Below are positions 54,051-64,000 of a stretch of 64,000 nucleotides of DNA, piece by piece. Both the position numbers and the translations under genes were made by a program. Location: the NCBI GenBank assembly GCA_001632435.1, contig KV423947.1, positions 125,855-189,854 of the forward strand, in the 5' to 3' direction. The stretch comes from Calocera cornea HHB12733 (taxonomy: Eukaryota > Basidiomycota > Dacrymycetes > Dacrymycetales > Dacrymycetaceae). Below the pieces are notes generated by a model. It was not told where the DNA came from, did no database searches, and saw only the letters and a program-made list of their open reading frames with translations. Each line of letters begins with the position of its first letter. Within the stretch, counting starts at the first letter, position 1.

Positions 54051-56417
54051 ATGGCTCATACCAACGGCAATGCAGGCGTTGCGCCTGGCGCGTTCAATCC
54101 TCAGCCCCTCCTGCAGCTCGACCCATGGCTGGGCCCCGATATGCCGAATATCACCAAGCGCTACGAGCACTTTCTCAAGTGGAAGTCGACCATCCAAGAC
54201 ACCGAGCACGGCTATGACCAGTTCAGCCAGGGATGGCACAAGTTCGGCCTGAACCTCAACAAGGACGGCTCAATCACCTACCGCGAGTGGGCGCCGAGCG
54301 CGAAGGAGGCGAGCCTGATTGGCGAGTTCAACAACTGGGACAGGAACAGCCATAAGATGGTCAGGGACATGTTCGGCGTGTGGAGCATTACTCTGCCTCC
54401 CGTCAATGGCGGCCCTGCTATCCCTCATGATAGCAAGATCAAGGTGTGCACCACTGCTCAGAGCGCATATATCCTGGTTCTAACAGTGGCCAGATCTCTA
54501 TGGTCAGTCCGTCGGGTGAGCGTATCGACCGCCTCCCCGCATGGATCACCCGCGTTACCCAAGACCTCTCCGTTTCTCCTGCGTACGATGCCCGCTTCTG
54601 GAACCCATCCCAGAAATACACCTTCAAGCACCCTCGCCCCCCAAAGCCCACCGATATGCGCATTTACGAAGCGCACGTCGGCATCAGCACCTCTGAGCCA
54701 AAAGTCGGAACCTACAAGGAGTTCGAGGTCGGCGTCCTGCCTAGAATCAGGGATCTGGGCTACAATACCATCCAGCTGATGGCGATCCAAGAGCACCCAT
54801 ACTATGCTTGTGCGTCCCTATGCACCCCCCCTGCGCCTGACCTTACTGATGTGCATATATTTAGCCTTTGGGTACCAAGTCACCTCCCTCTTTGCCGCTT
54901 CATCTCGCTATGGCACTCCTGAGGACCTCAAGTCCGTCATCGACACTGCGCATTCCATGGGGTTGACAGTACTGCTCGACGTCGTGCACTCCCATGCTTC
55001 CAAGAACGTGCTTGACGGGCTGAACGAGTTCGATGGGACCGACCATCAATACTTCCACGCTGGTCCGAAGGGCAGGCACGAACTATGGGACAGCCGCCTG
55101 TACAACTATGGTTCCCATGAGGTGCTCCGCTTCTTGATGTCGAACCTCCGGTTCTACATGGACGAGTACATGTTCGATGGCTTCCGCTTCGACGGAGTCA
55201 CCAGTATGATGTACACCCATCATGGTATGGGCACGGGCTTCTCCGGCGGGTACCACGAGTACTTCGGCCCTGACGTTGATGAGGAGGCCGTCGTCTACCT
55301 CATGCTCGCGAACGACATGCTCCACTCGATCTACCCTAACGTCACCACCATCGCTGAAGACGTCAGCGGCATGCCTACGCTTTGCTTGTCCACCAATATT
55401 GGCGGCATAGGCTTTGACTACCGCCTGAGCATGGCTATCCCTGATATGTGGATCAAGCTTCTGAAAGGTGCGCTGCATATGTCCTGGCTGCGCGCAGATG
55501 CTGACACTCTATACAGAGAAGCAGGACGATGAGTGGGACATGGGCAACATTGTCCATACCCTCGTCAACCGCAGGCATGGTGAGAAGAGCGTTGCGTATG
55601 CGGAGAGTCATGACCAGGCCCTTGTCGGTGACAAGACGCTGGCATTCTGGCTAATGGACAAGGAGATGTGTAAGTTTCAGTTACTCGCTCAGCTCCGTGA
55701 CTATGTCTGACTGATATTCAGATACAAATATGTCCGACTTGTCGCCCATGACGCCCGTCATTGAGCGCGGTCTGTCCCTGCACAAGATCATTCGGTGCGC
55801 ATAACGGAAGGATCGTGACAACACTTACTGACCACCTCACAGCATGATCGTGCATGCCTTGGGTGGTGAGGCATACCTCAACTTCGAGGGCAACGAGTTT
55901 GGCCATCCAGAGTGGCTCGACTTCCCTCGAGCAGGTAACAACAACTCGTTCCACTACGCGCGCCGACAGTGGAATGTCGTCGATGATGTCTTGCTGCGGT
56001 ACAAGTACCTGAACGAGTTCGATAAGGCGATGAACTGGTTGGAGGAGAAATACCATTGGCTTAGCTCCCCGCAGGCCTACGTTTCGCTCAAGCACGAGGT
56101 GCGTACTATCCTGTGGTAATTAGAATAGCGACTCACCAGCGCGACAGGTTGACAAGGTCATCGTGTTCGAGCGCGCCGGCCTCCTCTGGATCTTCAACTT
56201 CCATCCAACACAGTCTTTCGCCGACTACCGCGTGGGCGTTGACACGCCTGGGAAGTACAAGGTCATTCTGTCGAGTGACGAAAAGAAGTTTGGCGGGTTT
56301 GACCGCATCGACGTCAACGGGGAATACTTCACGACTCCGATGTCGTGGAACAACCGGGCGAACTGGGTGCAGGTATACGTCCCCTTAAGGACGTGCCTGG
56401 TTCTGGGCCTGAACTAG
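54051..56417 (+). CDS. GLC3: 1,4-alpha-glucan (glycogen) branching enzyme
   Basis: It makes alpha-1,6 branches in glycogen (GH13_8). The CBM48 part contains [20 protein letters not shown]. The barrel carries the four GH13 regions: [20 protein letters not shown] with the nucleophile Asp, IAEDVSG with the acid Glu, and [12 protein letters not shown] with the third acid. The conserved FNYGS-type block reads [14 protein letters not shown]. The C-terminal beta domain includes [19 protein letters not shown] and ends VLGLN. Six introns are evident, including one ending CTAACAGTGGCCAG near 54492. The length of about 680 residues is typical. Confidence 0.96.
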
Positions 56418-56718
56418 GCAACCAACGGCGCTATCGAATAATGGACTAGTGAATGCTGTCTCTCCTCTACCTCCTCGTTCGAGTCTCTTAGGTATATAAA
56501 ATGCGCACTGTAACAGCTTCTGGTTCTTTGATGCAATGAAAATGATCGTCCAATGTCTGCAGTCGCTGACAAGGCGCAGTTCGCATTACTAGCATTATTC
56601 AGTCTATCCAGTTACGGGACATCCCAGCGCCCGTCTGGCCCTTGTGCCGAGTCAGCATCGCCTCTCCCGCAGTCTACCACTCTCCCTGCTCCGACCATCC
56701 CCATCCATCCCAGTCCGT
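56418..56718. other. Short convergent intergenic interval
   Basis: It contains the likely 3' UTRs of GLC3 and the phosphoribosyltransferase gene. Nothing else is seen. Confidence 0.4.
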
Positions 56719-57573
56719 CTAATCCCCCTCCACCATCCAATAAGCGGGCGCGTCGAGCTTCTCATGGCCCTTCAAGAACGGCAGGCCGACGACAAACAGG
56801 TACTCGAGCACCTTGCTCCCCTGCAGGCCGACGAGCTCGCCCGCCGCCTTTGCGCTCCCGCCCGTCGCGATCAGGTCGTCGATCACTATTACGGACTGGC
56901 CGGGGGCGATCGAGTGCGCTTGCATTTCGAACATGTCCTGCGAGACACGACACCTGGGTGAGTACCGGGCCGCGGCAGGGACGGGGTAGGGTAGGGTGGG
57001 GACAAGGAACGGCAGGGAGTGAAAATGGAAGATGGAAGATGGAAAGTGGAAGCGGGAAGGCACGCACCGTCCCGTACTCCTTCTCATACTCGACCTTGAC
57101 ACACTCCCCCGGGAGCTTCCCCTTCTTCCTTACGGGCACGAACGCGGCATGGAGCCTTAGCGCGAGCGGCGGGCCGAGCAGGAAGCCCCTTGCGTCCAAG
57201 CCGACGACGACGTCGATGGAGGAGAGGCGGTTGCGCGGGAGGGTGACGGTCGTTATGTGGTGCACTAGGTGCGTGAAGAGCGTTTCGAGCGCGAAGGGCG
57301 AGCGGAAGATCGGGAAGATGTCTAGGAAGACGATGCCCTGCGCCAGCAGAGCACACGGACGGCCATTCGATCAGCCCCCGTGCTGCGTCGGACCCCCACA
57401 ACACTACGCTGCTAGTGGTGAAGAGGCCAGGAGGGGGGACGCACCGGCTGGGGGAAATCGGGATACTCGCCGAGCAGGGAGCGCAGGTAGGTCACATCCG
57501 CCTTTGCGCGATTGGACTCGGCGGCGGAGGCGGCCTCCTCAAAGTTGGCCGCGGGGACGAGGTGGGTCGACAT
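56719..57573 (-). CDS. APT1: Adenine phosphoribosyltransferase
   Basis: It converts adenine and PRPP to AMP (purine salvage, cytosol). The N terminus MSTHLVPAANFEEAASAAES has a non-homologous lead, then TYLRSLLGEYPDFPQP. After an intron: GIVFLDIFPIFRSPFALETL, DVVVGLDARGFLLGPPLALR and FVPVRKKGKLPGECVKVEYE. After a second intron: DMFEMQAHSIAPGQ and the PRPP loop VIVIDDLIATGGSAKAA, then GELVGLQGSKVLEYLFVVGL. The three exons account for a normal-length enzyme. Confidence 0.95.
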
Positions 57574-58087
57574 CCCCGGTAGAGCAGGTGACCGGCAGAC
57601 AGTGAGTCGAGAGGAGTCACGAGTTGTTGAAGCCGGTGATGGAGAGCTCCACGCCGTGCGTCCGTGAGCGCCAGCCAGGGCAGATGAAAGGCACAGCACG
57701 AGCACCGATAAGGGCCCTTGCCTGTCCCCATCAGGCTTCCTGTGGCGCTGCACCACCTTGCTTGTTTGCCCTGAGGGCCCAACGGGGCCAGTGGCGGATC
57801 CGCCTCCGGTGACGCACATGCTTCGTGGCTTCCCTTCTGGCTGGGACCCGCGGTGGACCCGAGCCGCCCGGTGTGATAGGCGGGCAGCATGGAGCGCTGT
57901 TTGGACTGGGCGGGGAGGTGACTCCCGCCGTGTCACCTCTCCATCTTCCACCATCTTCACTCCCACACCAGCAGGTGTCATACACGCTGTGCAGCCGTCG
58001 CTCGTAAATAATATAGACGCAGGCGCGCACACCTCTGATACACCTCTCCACCTGACATCGTGAGCACCTCCCCGCACGCATACAGCG
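57574..58087. other. Divergent promoter region
   Basis: It lies between two divergent genes. I see no coding feature. A TAAATAATATAGA segment (about 58007-58019) may be a TATA region for the plus-strand gene. Confidence 0.4.
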
Positions 58088-59172
58088 ATGGCCCCCGTTG
58101 ACGGCGCATCCCCAGCCGGTAACACTGCGCAGCACCCCGCCCAGCTCGCACTCACCACCTCGTCTCGCCCTGCCCCTCTCACCCCTCCGCCTACCTTTAC
58201 GCATACACCTCCCACACCCCCAAGACACCATTCACCCTCCCCGCCCCCCTACGTCCCCACCCTACTACCTCTCCACCACCAGCCTATGACGGCCCTCTCC
58301 CTCCCCTCCTCAACCACCAACTCATCATCACTGGCGGCCCCCATCCCAACCCCGCTCCATTCCCTCCTCTCCCTGCTCCTCCTCCCGCTCCACATCCTGC
58401 AGCGCGTCCTCGCCCTCCTCGCCACAGCACTGCGCTCCCTAGCCGCCTTCCTGCCGCTCCCCGCCTTCTCCTTCTCCTCCCTCCCCTCCCTCCTCCCCTA
58501 CACAGGCACAAAAGAATCCCTCAACGACCGCTGGCTCCTCCCCCCGCCCATCCCCGCCACACCGGCCTCCACCCCCACAGGCCTGCTCACCCCCCCAGGG
58601 CCCCCAGGGCGGCGCGAGCGCCAACCGCTGACCCTCCACGTGCCCCCCTCGTACAAGTCCCTTTCCCTCTCCCGCAACCCCTCTTCGCCCAGGCCGATCC
58701 TCAAGGTGCGCACGCCGAGCGAGTGGAGCGAGTTTGATGTGGAGGATCTGGAGGGTGGGGAGGAGCATGACCATGAGCAGCATGAGCAAGGGGGCAACAA
58801 GCGGGAGCGGGACGAGCGGGTGATACGGTTCGACAGCGTGCCCGACATCTGGTGGATCGAGCGTGCCGAACGGAGGAGATCAGTGAGTCCTTCCTCTCCA
58901 AGCCATTGCTGCTCATCTACCGTCCGCTCTCCCTCCCGTCTTCCATCCCCCACCCCATCCCCCATCATTTCAGCCTTCCCTCAACCGGTCACCGTCTGTG
59001 AGACAGAGAGCATATATTGACCCTCCTACCGCAGACATCGAAGCCCCGCCCGGCGAAGGAAGAGCCGGGCCTCTGGGAGTCCTGGTTCGCGGGCATGGCC
59101 CTGCCCCAGACGGCTGCTACGCGCGAGGCGGCGTTCGGTGCGCGGATGCGGTATGACCAGATGGTCTGCTGA
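58088..59172 (+). CDS. Unknown Pro/Ser-rich protein
   Basis: I do not recognise this protein. From MAPVDGASPAGNTAQHPAQL it runs about 310 residues plus a last exon after an intron at about 58879-59034. The N-terminal 70 residues are Pro/Thr-rich. Residues about 90-140 form a Leu-rich, amphipathic or membrane-associated stretch (LLSLLLLPLHILQRVLALLA). The C-terminal half has RPILKVRTPSEWSEFDVEDL, an acidic/His tract, and DERVIRFDSVPDIWWIERA. The last exon gives TSKPRPAKEEPGLWESWFAG and ends RMRYDQMVC. The compact Trp-containing C-terminal motifs suggest conservation among fungi. Confidence 0.65.
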
Positions 59173-59586
59173 GGTGTTCACACGACGGGCGAGTGGAGGG
59201 GATGTTGCTCAGGATATGATGTGATGACCAGTGTTCGTTCGGCCTTGGGCTAACAGCGGTTGAGGGGAATCGCGTTTCCTGCAATTTTGTACATATGCGC
59301 ATGACTGACGACTACGAGCCGGGAACGAAGGAGCAAGGGAGCGTTAGATCCAGTAGACAGACGCACGGCCCTACGAGGCCCCGTATGTATCCATATTTGG
59401 GTTGTTGTGAATTTTCTTATATTCATATTTCGTTCTCGTTGTGCCATACGTGTCGTGATCCGTCACTCGGCGGTCGGCTCGCGGTACGAAAGAATGAATG
59501 ATGCATCGAGTTATTATTACGTGCAGCGCCGTGTCGTTAGTGCGCATCTAGGAGCCCAATGTACAGGAAATCAACAGCCACAATCA
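59173..59586. other. Convergent intergenic interval
   Basis: Likely 3' UTRs of the two converging genes. Nothing else is seen. Confidence 0.4.
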
Positions 59587-61059
59587 TCAGATCGACCCCG
59601 ACAGCCCGAGCCCCTCGAACCCCCACGCATAGTACCACGCAGGCGGGGCGAAGTCGGCGCCGACCTGCTGGCCCTCGGCATTCAACAGCCTCACCCGCCT
59701 CACATACGCGATCCGGAGCAGCTTGGCCATGCACATCCTGTACTCCACCGGGAAGTCGCCGTGCGTCGCGCGGAGCGCGCGCCCTTCCTCCGTCGGGCGG
59801 TGCACGTCTGCCAGCTGCACCTCCTGCAGGTTCGGGTACGTCCCCAGCCGGCAGAGCGCCTTGAAGACAGAGAGCACGGTCTCGCAGTGCTGGCCCAGGA
59901 GGGCGGGGCCGTACTCGCTCGGGTTGTAGAAGAACTCGCGGAGGACGACGCGCCTGAGCGTGCGGACGGGCTGGCCGAGGTACGAGGCGACGTCGTACAC
60001 GCTTGTGTGCGGGAGGTGGAAGGCGAGCGTGCGGAGGGAAGGGCAGAGCTCGACGAAGGGGAAGACATGCCTGTTGCGCGCGCCGGCGGTCGTGCGTGTG
60101 AGGGAGAGGGAGGTGACGGAACGCCCGGGGCGGAGGAGCATTGGAAGCATTTCGGAGTGCATGAACGCGTTGTCGTCGTACACGCCGCTCCACTCGTTCA
60201 AGTGCAGGCCGAGGTGCCGCAGGTGGGGCAGCTGGAGCATGCCGAACAGACGGGCGAAGCTCAGCGGCTCGTCCGCCGGCTGAAGGTGCTTCACCTCCCA
60301 GATCAGCACGCGCAGGGCGAGCGGGCGCGTGAAGAGGATCGCGGGGATGTCCCGCAGGGCCAGGGAGCGCCCGAAGCCGCTCCCCGGGTGATCGGACTCC
60401 TCGGGCGGGGGTGTGTCGTACCGTGGGCCGCCGAAGTGCAGGTACTCGAGCCGCGGGCAGTACAGCAGGAGGTTGACGATGTCATCGAACCGCTGCGAGA
60501 TGGAGGAGCGCAGGACGACAGTCTTGAGCGTGCGGCCGCAGTTGGCGATCAGGTCGGAGCAGAGCGCCGGGTAGGTGAGAGCGGACGTCATCCCGATGAA
60601 CTCTTCCAGTTGCGGACAGCTTTGCAGCATCCGCGAGATGGGCGGCTGCTTGCGGCCGTGCAGGTCTTCAAATCGCTCCATAACTTCGGCATGCGTGATG
60701 CGAGCTCGGACTTCGAGTCGCTTGGTCCAGCGCCCGACCTGACCGTTCCGACACATCCTGACGACCGATTCCGAGACGCCCTTCATCTGGTCCTTCTGAT
60801 TGATGATGACCCATTGCAGGCGGAGCGGATGCAACATCCAGCGCCATCCTCTGCAGACCGCTGCAAAGTTGCGCAGGTCGGCCACGGCTTGCAGGCGATC
60901 TTCATATGCCTCGGTGATGTTGTCGCTATACGTGCCGTCGAGGTAGAAGCGCTCCATTTGCAGCGGGTCCTTGAGCATGTCCGGGCCCTCGGCTTGCGTC
61001 GCATATCGCAGTATTTCGCACCAGATCTCGACCGGACATCTTGCCAACGCCGTGCTCAT
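59587..61059 (-). CDS. F-box-like protein with leucine-rich pattern
   Basis: A single-exon protein of about 490 residues. MSTALARCPVEIWCEILRYA begins an F-box-like helix pair, followed by NFAAVCRGWRWMLHPLRLQW. The rest shows irregular Leu-rich repeats (CPRLEYLHFGG, LPHLRHLGLHLNEW, CPSLRTLAFHLPHT, YPNLQEVQLADVHR). This layout is the common agaricomycete F-box family, substrate adaptors of SCF ligases. The substrate is unknown. In-frame upstream ATGs at 61077 and 61158 could extend it. The F-box-proximal ATG was chosen because the extra residues have no family features. Confidence 0.8.
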   Translation of the reverse strand: MSTALARCPVEIWCEILRYATQAEGPDMLKDPLQMERFYLDGTYSDNITEAYEDRLQAVADLRNFAAVCRGWRWMLHPLRLQWVIINQKDQMKGVSESVVRMCRNGQVGRWTKRLEVRARITHAEVMERFEDLHGRKQPPISRMLQSCPQLEEFIGMTSALTYPALCSDLIANCGRTLKTVVLRSSISQRFDDIVNLLLYCPRLEYLHFGGPRYDTPPPEESDHPGSGFGRSLALRDIPAILFTRPLALRVLIWEVKHLQPADEPLSFARLFGMLQLPHLRHLGLHLNEWSGVYDDNAFMHSEMLPMLLRPGRSVTSLSLTRTTAGARNRHVFPFVELCPSLRTLAFHLPHTSVYDVASYLGQPVRTLRRVVLREFFYNPSEYGPALLGQHCETVLSVFKALCRLGTYPNLQEVQLADVHRPTEEGRALRATHGDFPVEYRMCMAKLLRIAYVRRVRLLNAEGQQVGADFAPPAWYYAWGFEGLGLSGSI

Positions 61060-61479
61060 GGTGAGGTACTGGATCATCCACGGATGTGCAGATGTCGAGG
61101 GGACGAGAGAGCTGCAAAAGTGAGCGGACGGCCATTCCAAGCGCGCGCAGACGACCATTTAAAACGGCCGGAGACATGGTCCAGCCATCTGCCAGCCATC
61201 ATCGCGTCTCAGCCTCATGTGTATGCTGGAACCAGGCACCTGCGTCAACCCCGGCTATAGGCCGTGTCTTGGCACCAAGCCAGCTAGCAACAGCCATTTC
61301 GTTGACAGCGGAGGGACCCGGATGGCGAGAGAGGCAAGCAGGTACCAGTCATTGTTGGCACGGGTAGTGGTCGTACTCGAGACAGTACTGTTGAGGTTGT
61401 CGGTCCGGTGGACAGCCACCTCACCTCATCCCTTGACTTTCTCCCCGGGCGCCTAACTCTCTCACTTGTACCAGCCACC
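61060..61479. other. Divergent promoter region
   Basis: No gene is supported. It may include an N-terminal extension of the F-box-like frame (to 61158). Confidence 0.4.
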
Positions 61480-62586
61480 ATGCGCTATGCAGTCCTCGTC
61501 GCGGGTATGGATTGTCAAACATGCCTCGGGCTGGTCGACTAATGCGATCTACAGGCCCGGCCGGTTCCGGCAAGTCCACATTCTGTACCGCCCTCTTGAC
61601 ACATCTCGCCACCATGAAGCGGACCGCCCACCTGTTCAACCTTGACCCAGCCATCGGCCCGTCCGAGTATCATGTCCAGCCAAGCATAGACATCCGAGAG
61701 CTGATATCGCTGGAGGATGTCATGGAGGAGATGGAACTTGGGCCAAATGGCGGGCTGGTGTACTGTTTCGAGTGAGTCCTCACAGGTTTTTCGGCTTGGA
61801 GTCATTGCTGATAATGCTAGGTATTTGCTGCAAAATCTGGATTGGTTGGACGATGAGATTGGAGATTATGATAACGATTATATAATAATAGACTGTCCTG
61901 GTGCGCTCCGGGCTATGCGCTGCAATAGAGTGTGCTGACATATCTCCCAGGCCAAATCGAGCTGTATACTCACCACCCCTTATTACCAAAGCTAATATCG
62001 CACCTCTCCATCCAATCCATCCGAATATGTGCCGTCTACCTGCTCGAGTCCCAGTTTATGGAAGACCGGTCCAAGTTCTTCGCGGGCGTGATGAGCGCCA
62101 TGAGCGCCATGGTCAACCTGGAGGTGCCTCATCTGAACTTGATCAGCAAGATGGACCTGGTGTCGAAGAAGTCTGGGAAGGGCACGGGGATGAGGAAGGC
62201 ACTGATAGAGCGATATATGGAGACGGATCCGCTGCTGCTAGTTGATGAGCCGCATTCAAGGACGAATCCGAAGTTCCATGCGCTGAATCAGGCTATCGTA
62301 CAACTTGTGCGTTGCAACTTGCTCTTCTTCGTTGACAGTTCTGACTGAGACAGATTGAGGACCATAATATGGTTCAGTTCCTGCCGCTGGACGTGACGGA
62401 TGAGGACTCGCTGCAAGGAATACTGGAGCATATCGACTATATGCTGCAGTACGGTGAGGATGAGGAACCGAAAGAGGTGCGTTTGTTCGGTAGCCCAGAT
62501 CGTTCCGACTGTTGATGCTTTCCCAGCCCAACGACATGGACGATGGCGACTTTGTAGAGGGAGACGACGAGGTAGAGTTCGATTAG
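61480..62586 (+). CDS. GPN3: GPN-loop GTPase 3
   Basis: Needed for RNA polymerase II assembly and nuclear import. MRYAVLVAG is separated by an intron from the P-loop GPAGSGKST. Then [20 protein letters not shown], the defining loop [32 protein letters not shown] (G3, across an intron), [10 protein letters not shown] (G4) and [13 protein letters not shown]. The C-terminal exons give [20 protein letters not shown] and an acidic end ([16 protein letters not shown]). All GTPase motifs are present. Six exons were placed. Confidence 0.94.
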
Positions 62587-62676
62587 AAGATGCACTCGCG
62601 ATTCATCTCAACCAGCATACTGTATCTTAGCGCATACGTAATTGAGTCTCACAACGCTCCCCGTATATTGTCCCAT

Positions 62677-64000
62677 CTAGTCCATAAGCACAGTATTGAC
62701 CAACGGCTTCCCATCCACGAAAAGGTGCCTCGGCCCCGTCCTCGTGCTCACCTCCCTCTGTTGACTCTGCACGTTGACCCACAGCTGGCCCCCGCCGCCT
62801 TTCTGCACGCGCTCTACCACCCCGGCACTCGCAGCACGCGAAAGGACGACGAGCCAGGTATCGCCCTCCTCCCACTCCCAGCTCTCGCCCTCCCCGAGGC
62901 TCGGGGTGATTCGCTCAGCTTCGTTCGACAGCACCAGCACGCCGCGCGCGCCGGACTGTTTTGCAGCCATGAGCTTCTCGAGGAAGTTGCACTCTCCGCG
63001 TTGGACGAGCCAGACCACTGACGCCGGGGCCGGGCCGGGGTCTGCAGCCGGAGTAAGTGGAGAGCAGCCGAACCCCACGGGCGGCACGGTGGGGATGACA
63101 AGCTTTGCTGGCTGGGGAAAGGCGCTGGGTGCTGGGCCGAAGGAGGCGGTCCACGCTTCGGCCACCCAGTCGGTGCTGGATCCGGAGTCGGAAGAGTACC
63201 ACGAGAGCTCGAGCTTCGCTGTGTCGGAAGGGACATCGACGGCGACGGGCCGCAGGATCCGGCTGTCGTTCACGTACACTGTTTGGCCGGTCAAGACGCG
63301 GTGGGGGCCCACTGTGACATCGTTCAGCATACAGCATATACGCGGTAAAGACCACATGGGCACTGCTTACGCTTCGTGATATCGTAGCCTTTGTCGTCCA
63401 GCCGCCGCACTATATGCGCTCGGATACCCGAGATGTCGTTGAGCACAAAGCCATCAGCTACCTTCCTCAGCTTCTTGGCATTTGGTGCGAGATCTTCAGG
63501 TTTCGGCTTCCCATCGGTCGACAGGATAAAGTCGAACGCGTACTCCTCCACTTGGGGTACTTCACACCACCCATCGGCAGTCCACCACTCCTGGCCACTG
63601 TCGTCCCCTCCGACCAGATGTCGTGCGGTCTCAACATCCACTCTGTCCTTCACCCCGCCCACGATGCCTGGACTCCACTGATCGTTTTCTGCAATACCTA
63701 GCAAGGGAGGGTAGTATGCAGGGCATGATAGCTTCTCTGCTTGTCGCAAATTGTGTCGTCCTGCTGGTGGCCGGACCATCTCCTCGGGAAGGATGAGCGG
63801 GTGGCCTTCGGTGGTATAAATAATGGGTATGTCCTTTAGGTGGAAGGGGTGGTTCTCATCAAATAGAAGATACAGATACTGTGGATCCATCAGCTTTTTT
63901 TTCGTGATGTATTGTGCATGAGACATACCTTCAGGGTTTCTGATAATACAAATGATTCCATGCGGTCGGCCAACTGGCCAGTCTCCACATCCCGGAGACA
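62677..64000 (-). CDS. EDEM/Htm1-type GH47 mannosidase, 5' end outside the window
   Basis: An ER protein that trims mannose on misfolded glycoproteins. Visible from the window edge: RDVETGQLADRMESFVLSET, then across an intron LMDPQYLYLLFDENHPF and IPIIYTTEGHPLILP, which contains the GH47 C-terminal TTEGH motif. A Cys-containing stretch follows (ADGWCEVPQVEEYAFDFILS). After another intron comes a PA (protease-associated) domain (LNDVTVGPHRVLTGQTVYVN, VQRGECNFLEKLMAAKQSGA). The PA domain after the catalytic domain matches EDEM/Mnl1. No HDEL-like end is seen; it ends VNTVLMD. The catalytic acids lie outside the window. Confidence 0.88.

Noticed and set aside
59407..61260. 617-codon plus-strand frame
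   Set aside because: Antisense to the F-box-like gene; the composition is that of a GC-rich complement and no motif is found.
1..64000. CRISPR arrays, bacterial operons or riboswitches
   Set aside because: Intron-rich eukaryotic genes throughout and no regularly spaced repeats of the CRISPR type.

Overview
The window is nuclear DNA from a filamentous basidiomycete, most likely an agaricomycete. Genes are broken by many short GT-AG introns of about 45-60 nt with CTNAC-type branch sites. Coding sequence is GC-rich, leaders are often pyrimidine-rich, and gene families are typical of mushroom-forming fungi. Species cannot be named from the sequence. Gene models were spliced by eye from conserved motifs, so ends are more secure than every internal junction.

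Layout. 0-5.1 kb: 3' part of a Dicer-like gene, COX8, and APC11. 5.4-9.3 kb: a tandem family of five tiny secreted six-cysteine peptides plus one decayed copy. All share one cysteine/tryptophan framework and a short intron just after the stop codon. This is the most novel-looking part of the window. 10.2-15.4 kb: a CYP7/CYP8-like P450 and a disordered Gln/Ser-rich protein. 16.4-30 kb: mitochondrial AspRS, an Ivy1-like protein, an SND2/TMEM208-like protein, RPS1 (eS1), ATG10, a secreted precursor with a strongly cationic amphipathic tail, acetyl-CoA acetyltransferase, and a secreted double-psi beta-barrel protein. 30.9-40.6 kb: a FluG-type amidohydrolase/glutamine synthetase fusion, coatomer zeta, a small membrane protein, an Inn1/Fic1-like C2 protein, and a thiamine-pyrophosphate carrier. 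44-46 kb: an ACT-domain (CASTOR-like) protein.

47.03-49.75 kb: a complete-looking PIF/Harbinger DNA transposon. It has a perfect 20-bp terminal inverted repeat, a TGA target duplication, a DDE transposase and a Myb/SANT partner. It is studded with a CCTTGCGC motif. About 4.3 kb of gene-free sequence follows. 54-64 kb: glycogen branching enzyme, adenine phosphoribosyltransferase, an unknown protein, an F-box-like protein, GPN3, and the 3' part of an EDEM-type GH47 mannosidase.

Most genes are housekeeping and unrelated to one another. The accessory content is the cysteine-rich peptide array, the cationic precursor, the P450, the secreted barrel protein and the transposon. Three genes appear to have a first coding exon that is only the ATG.
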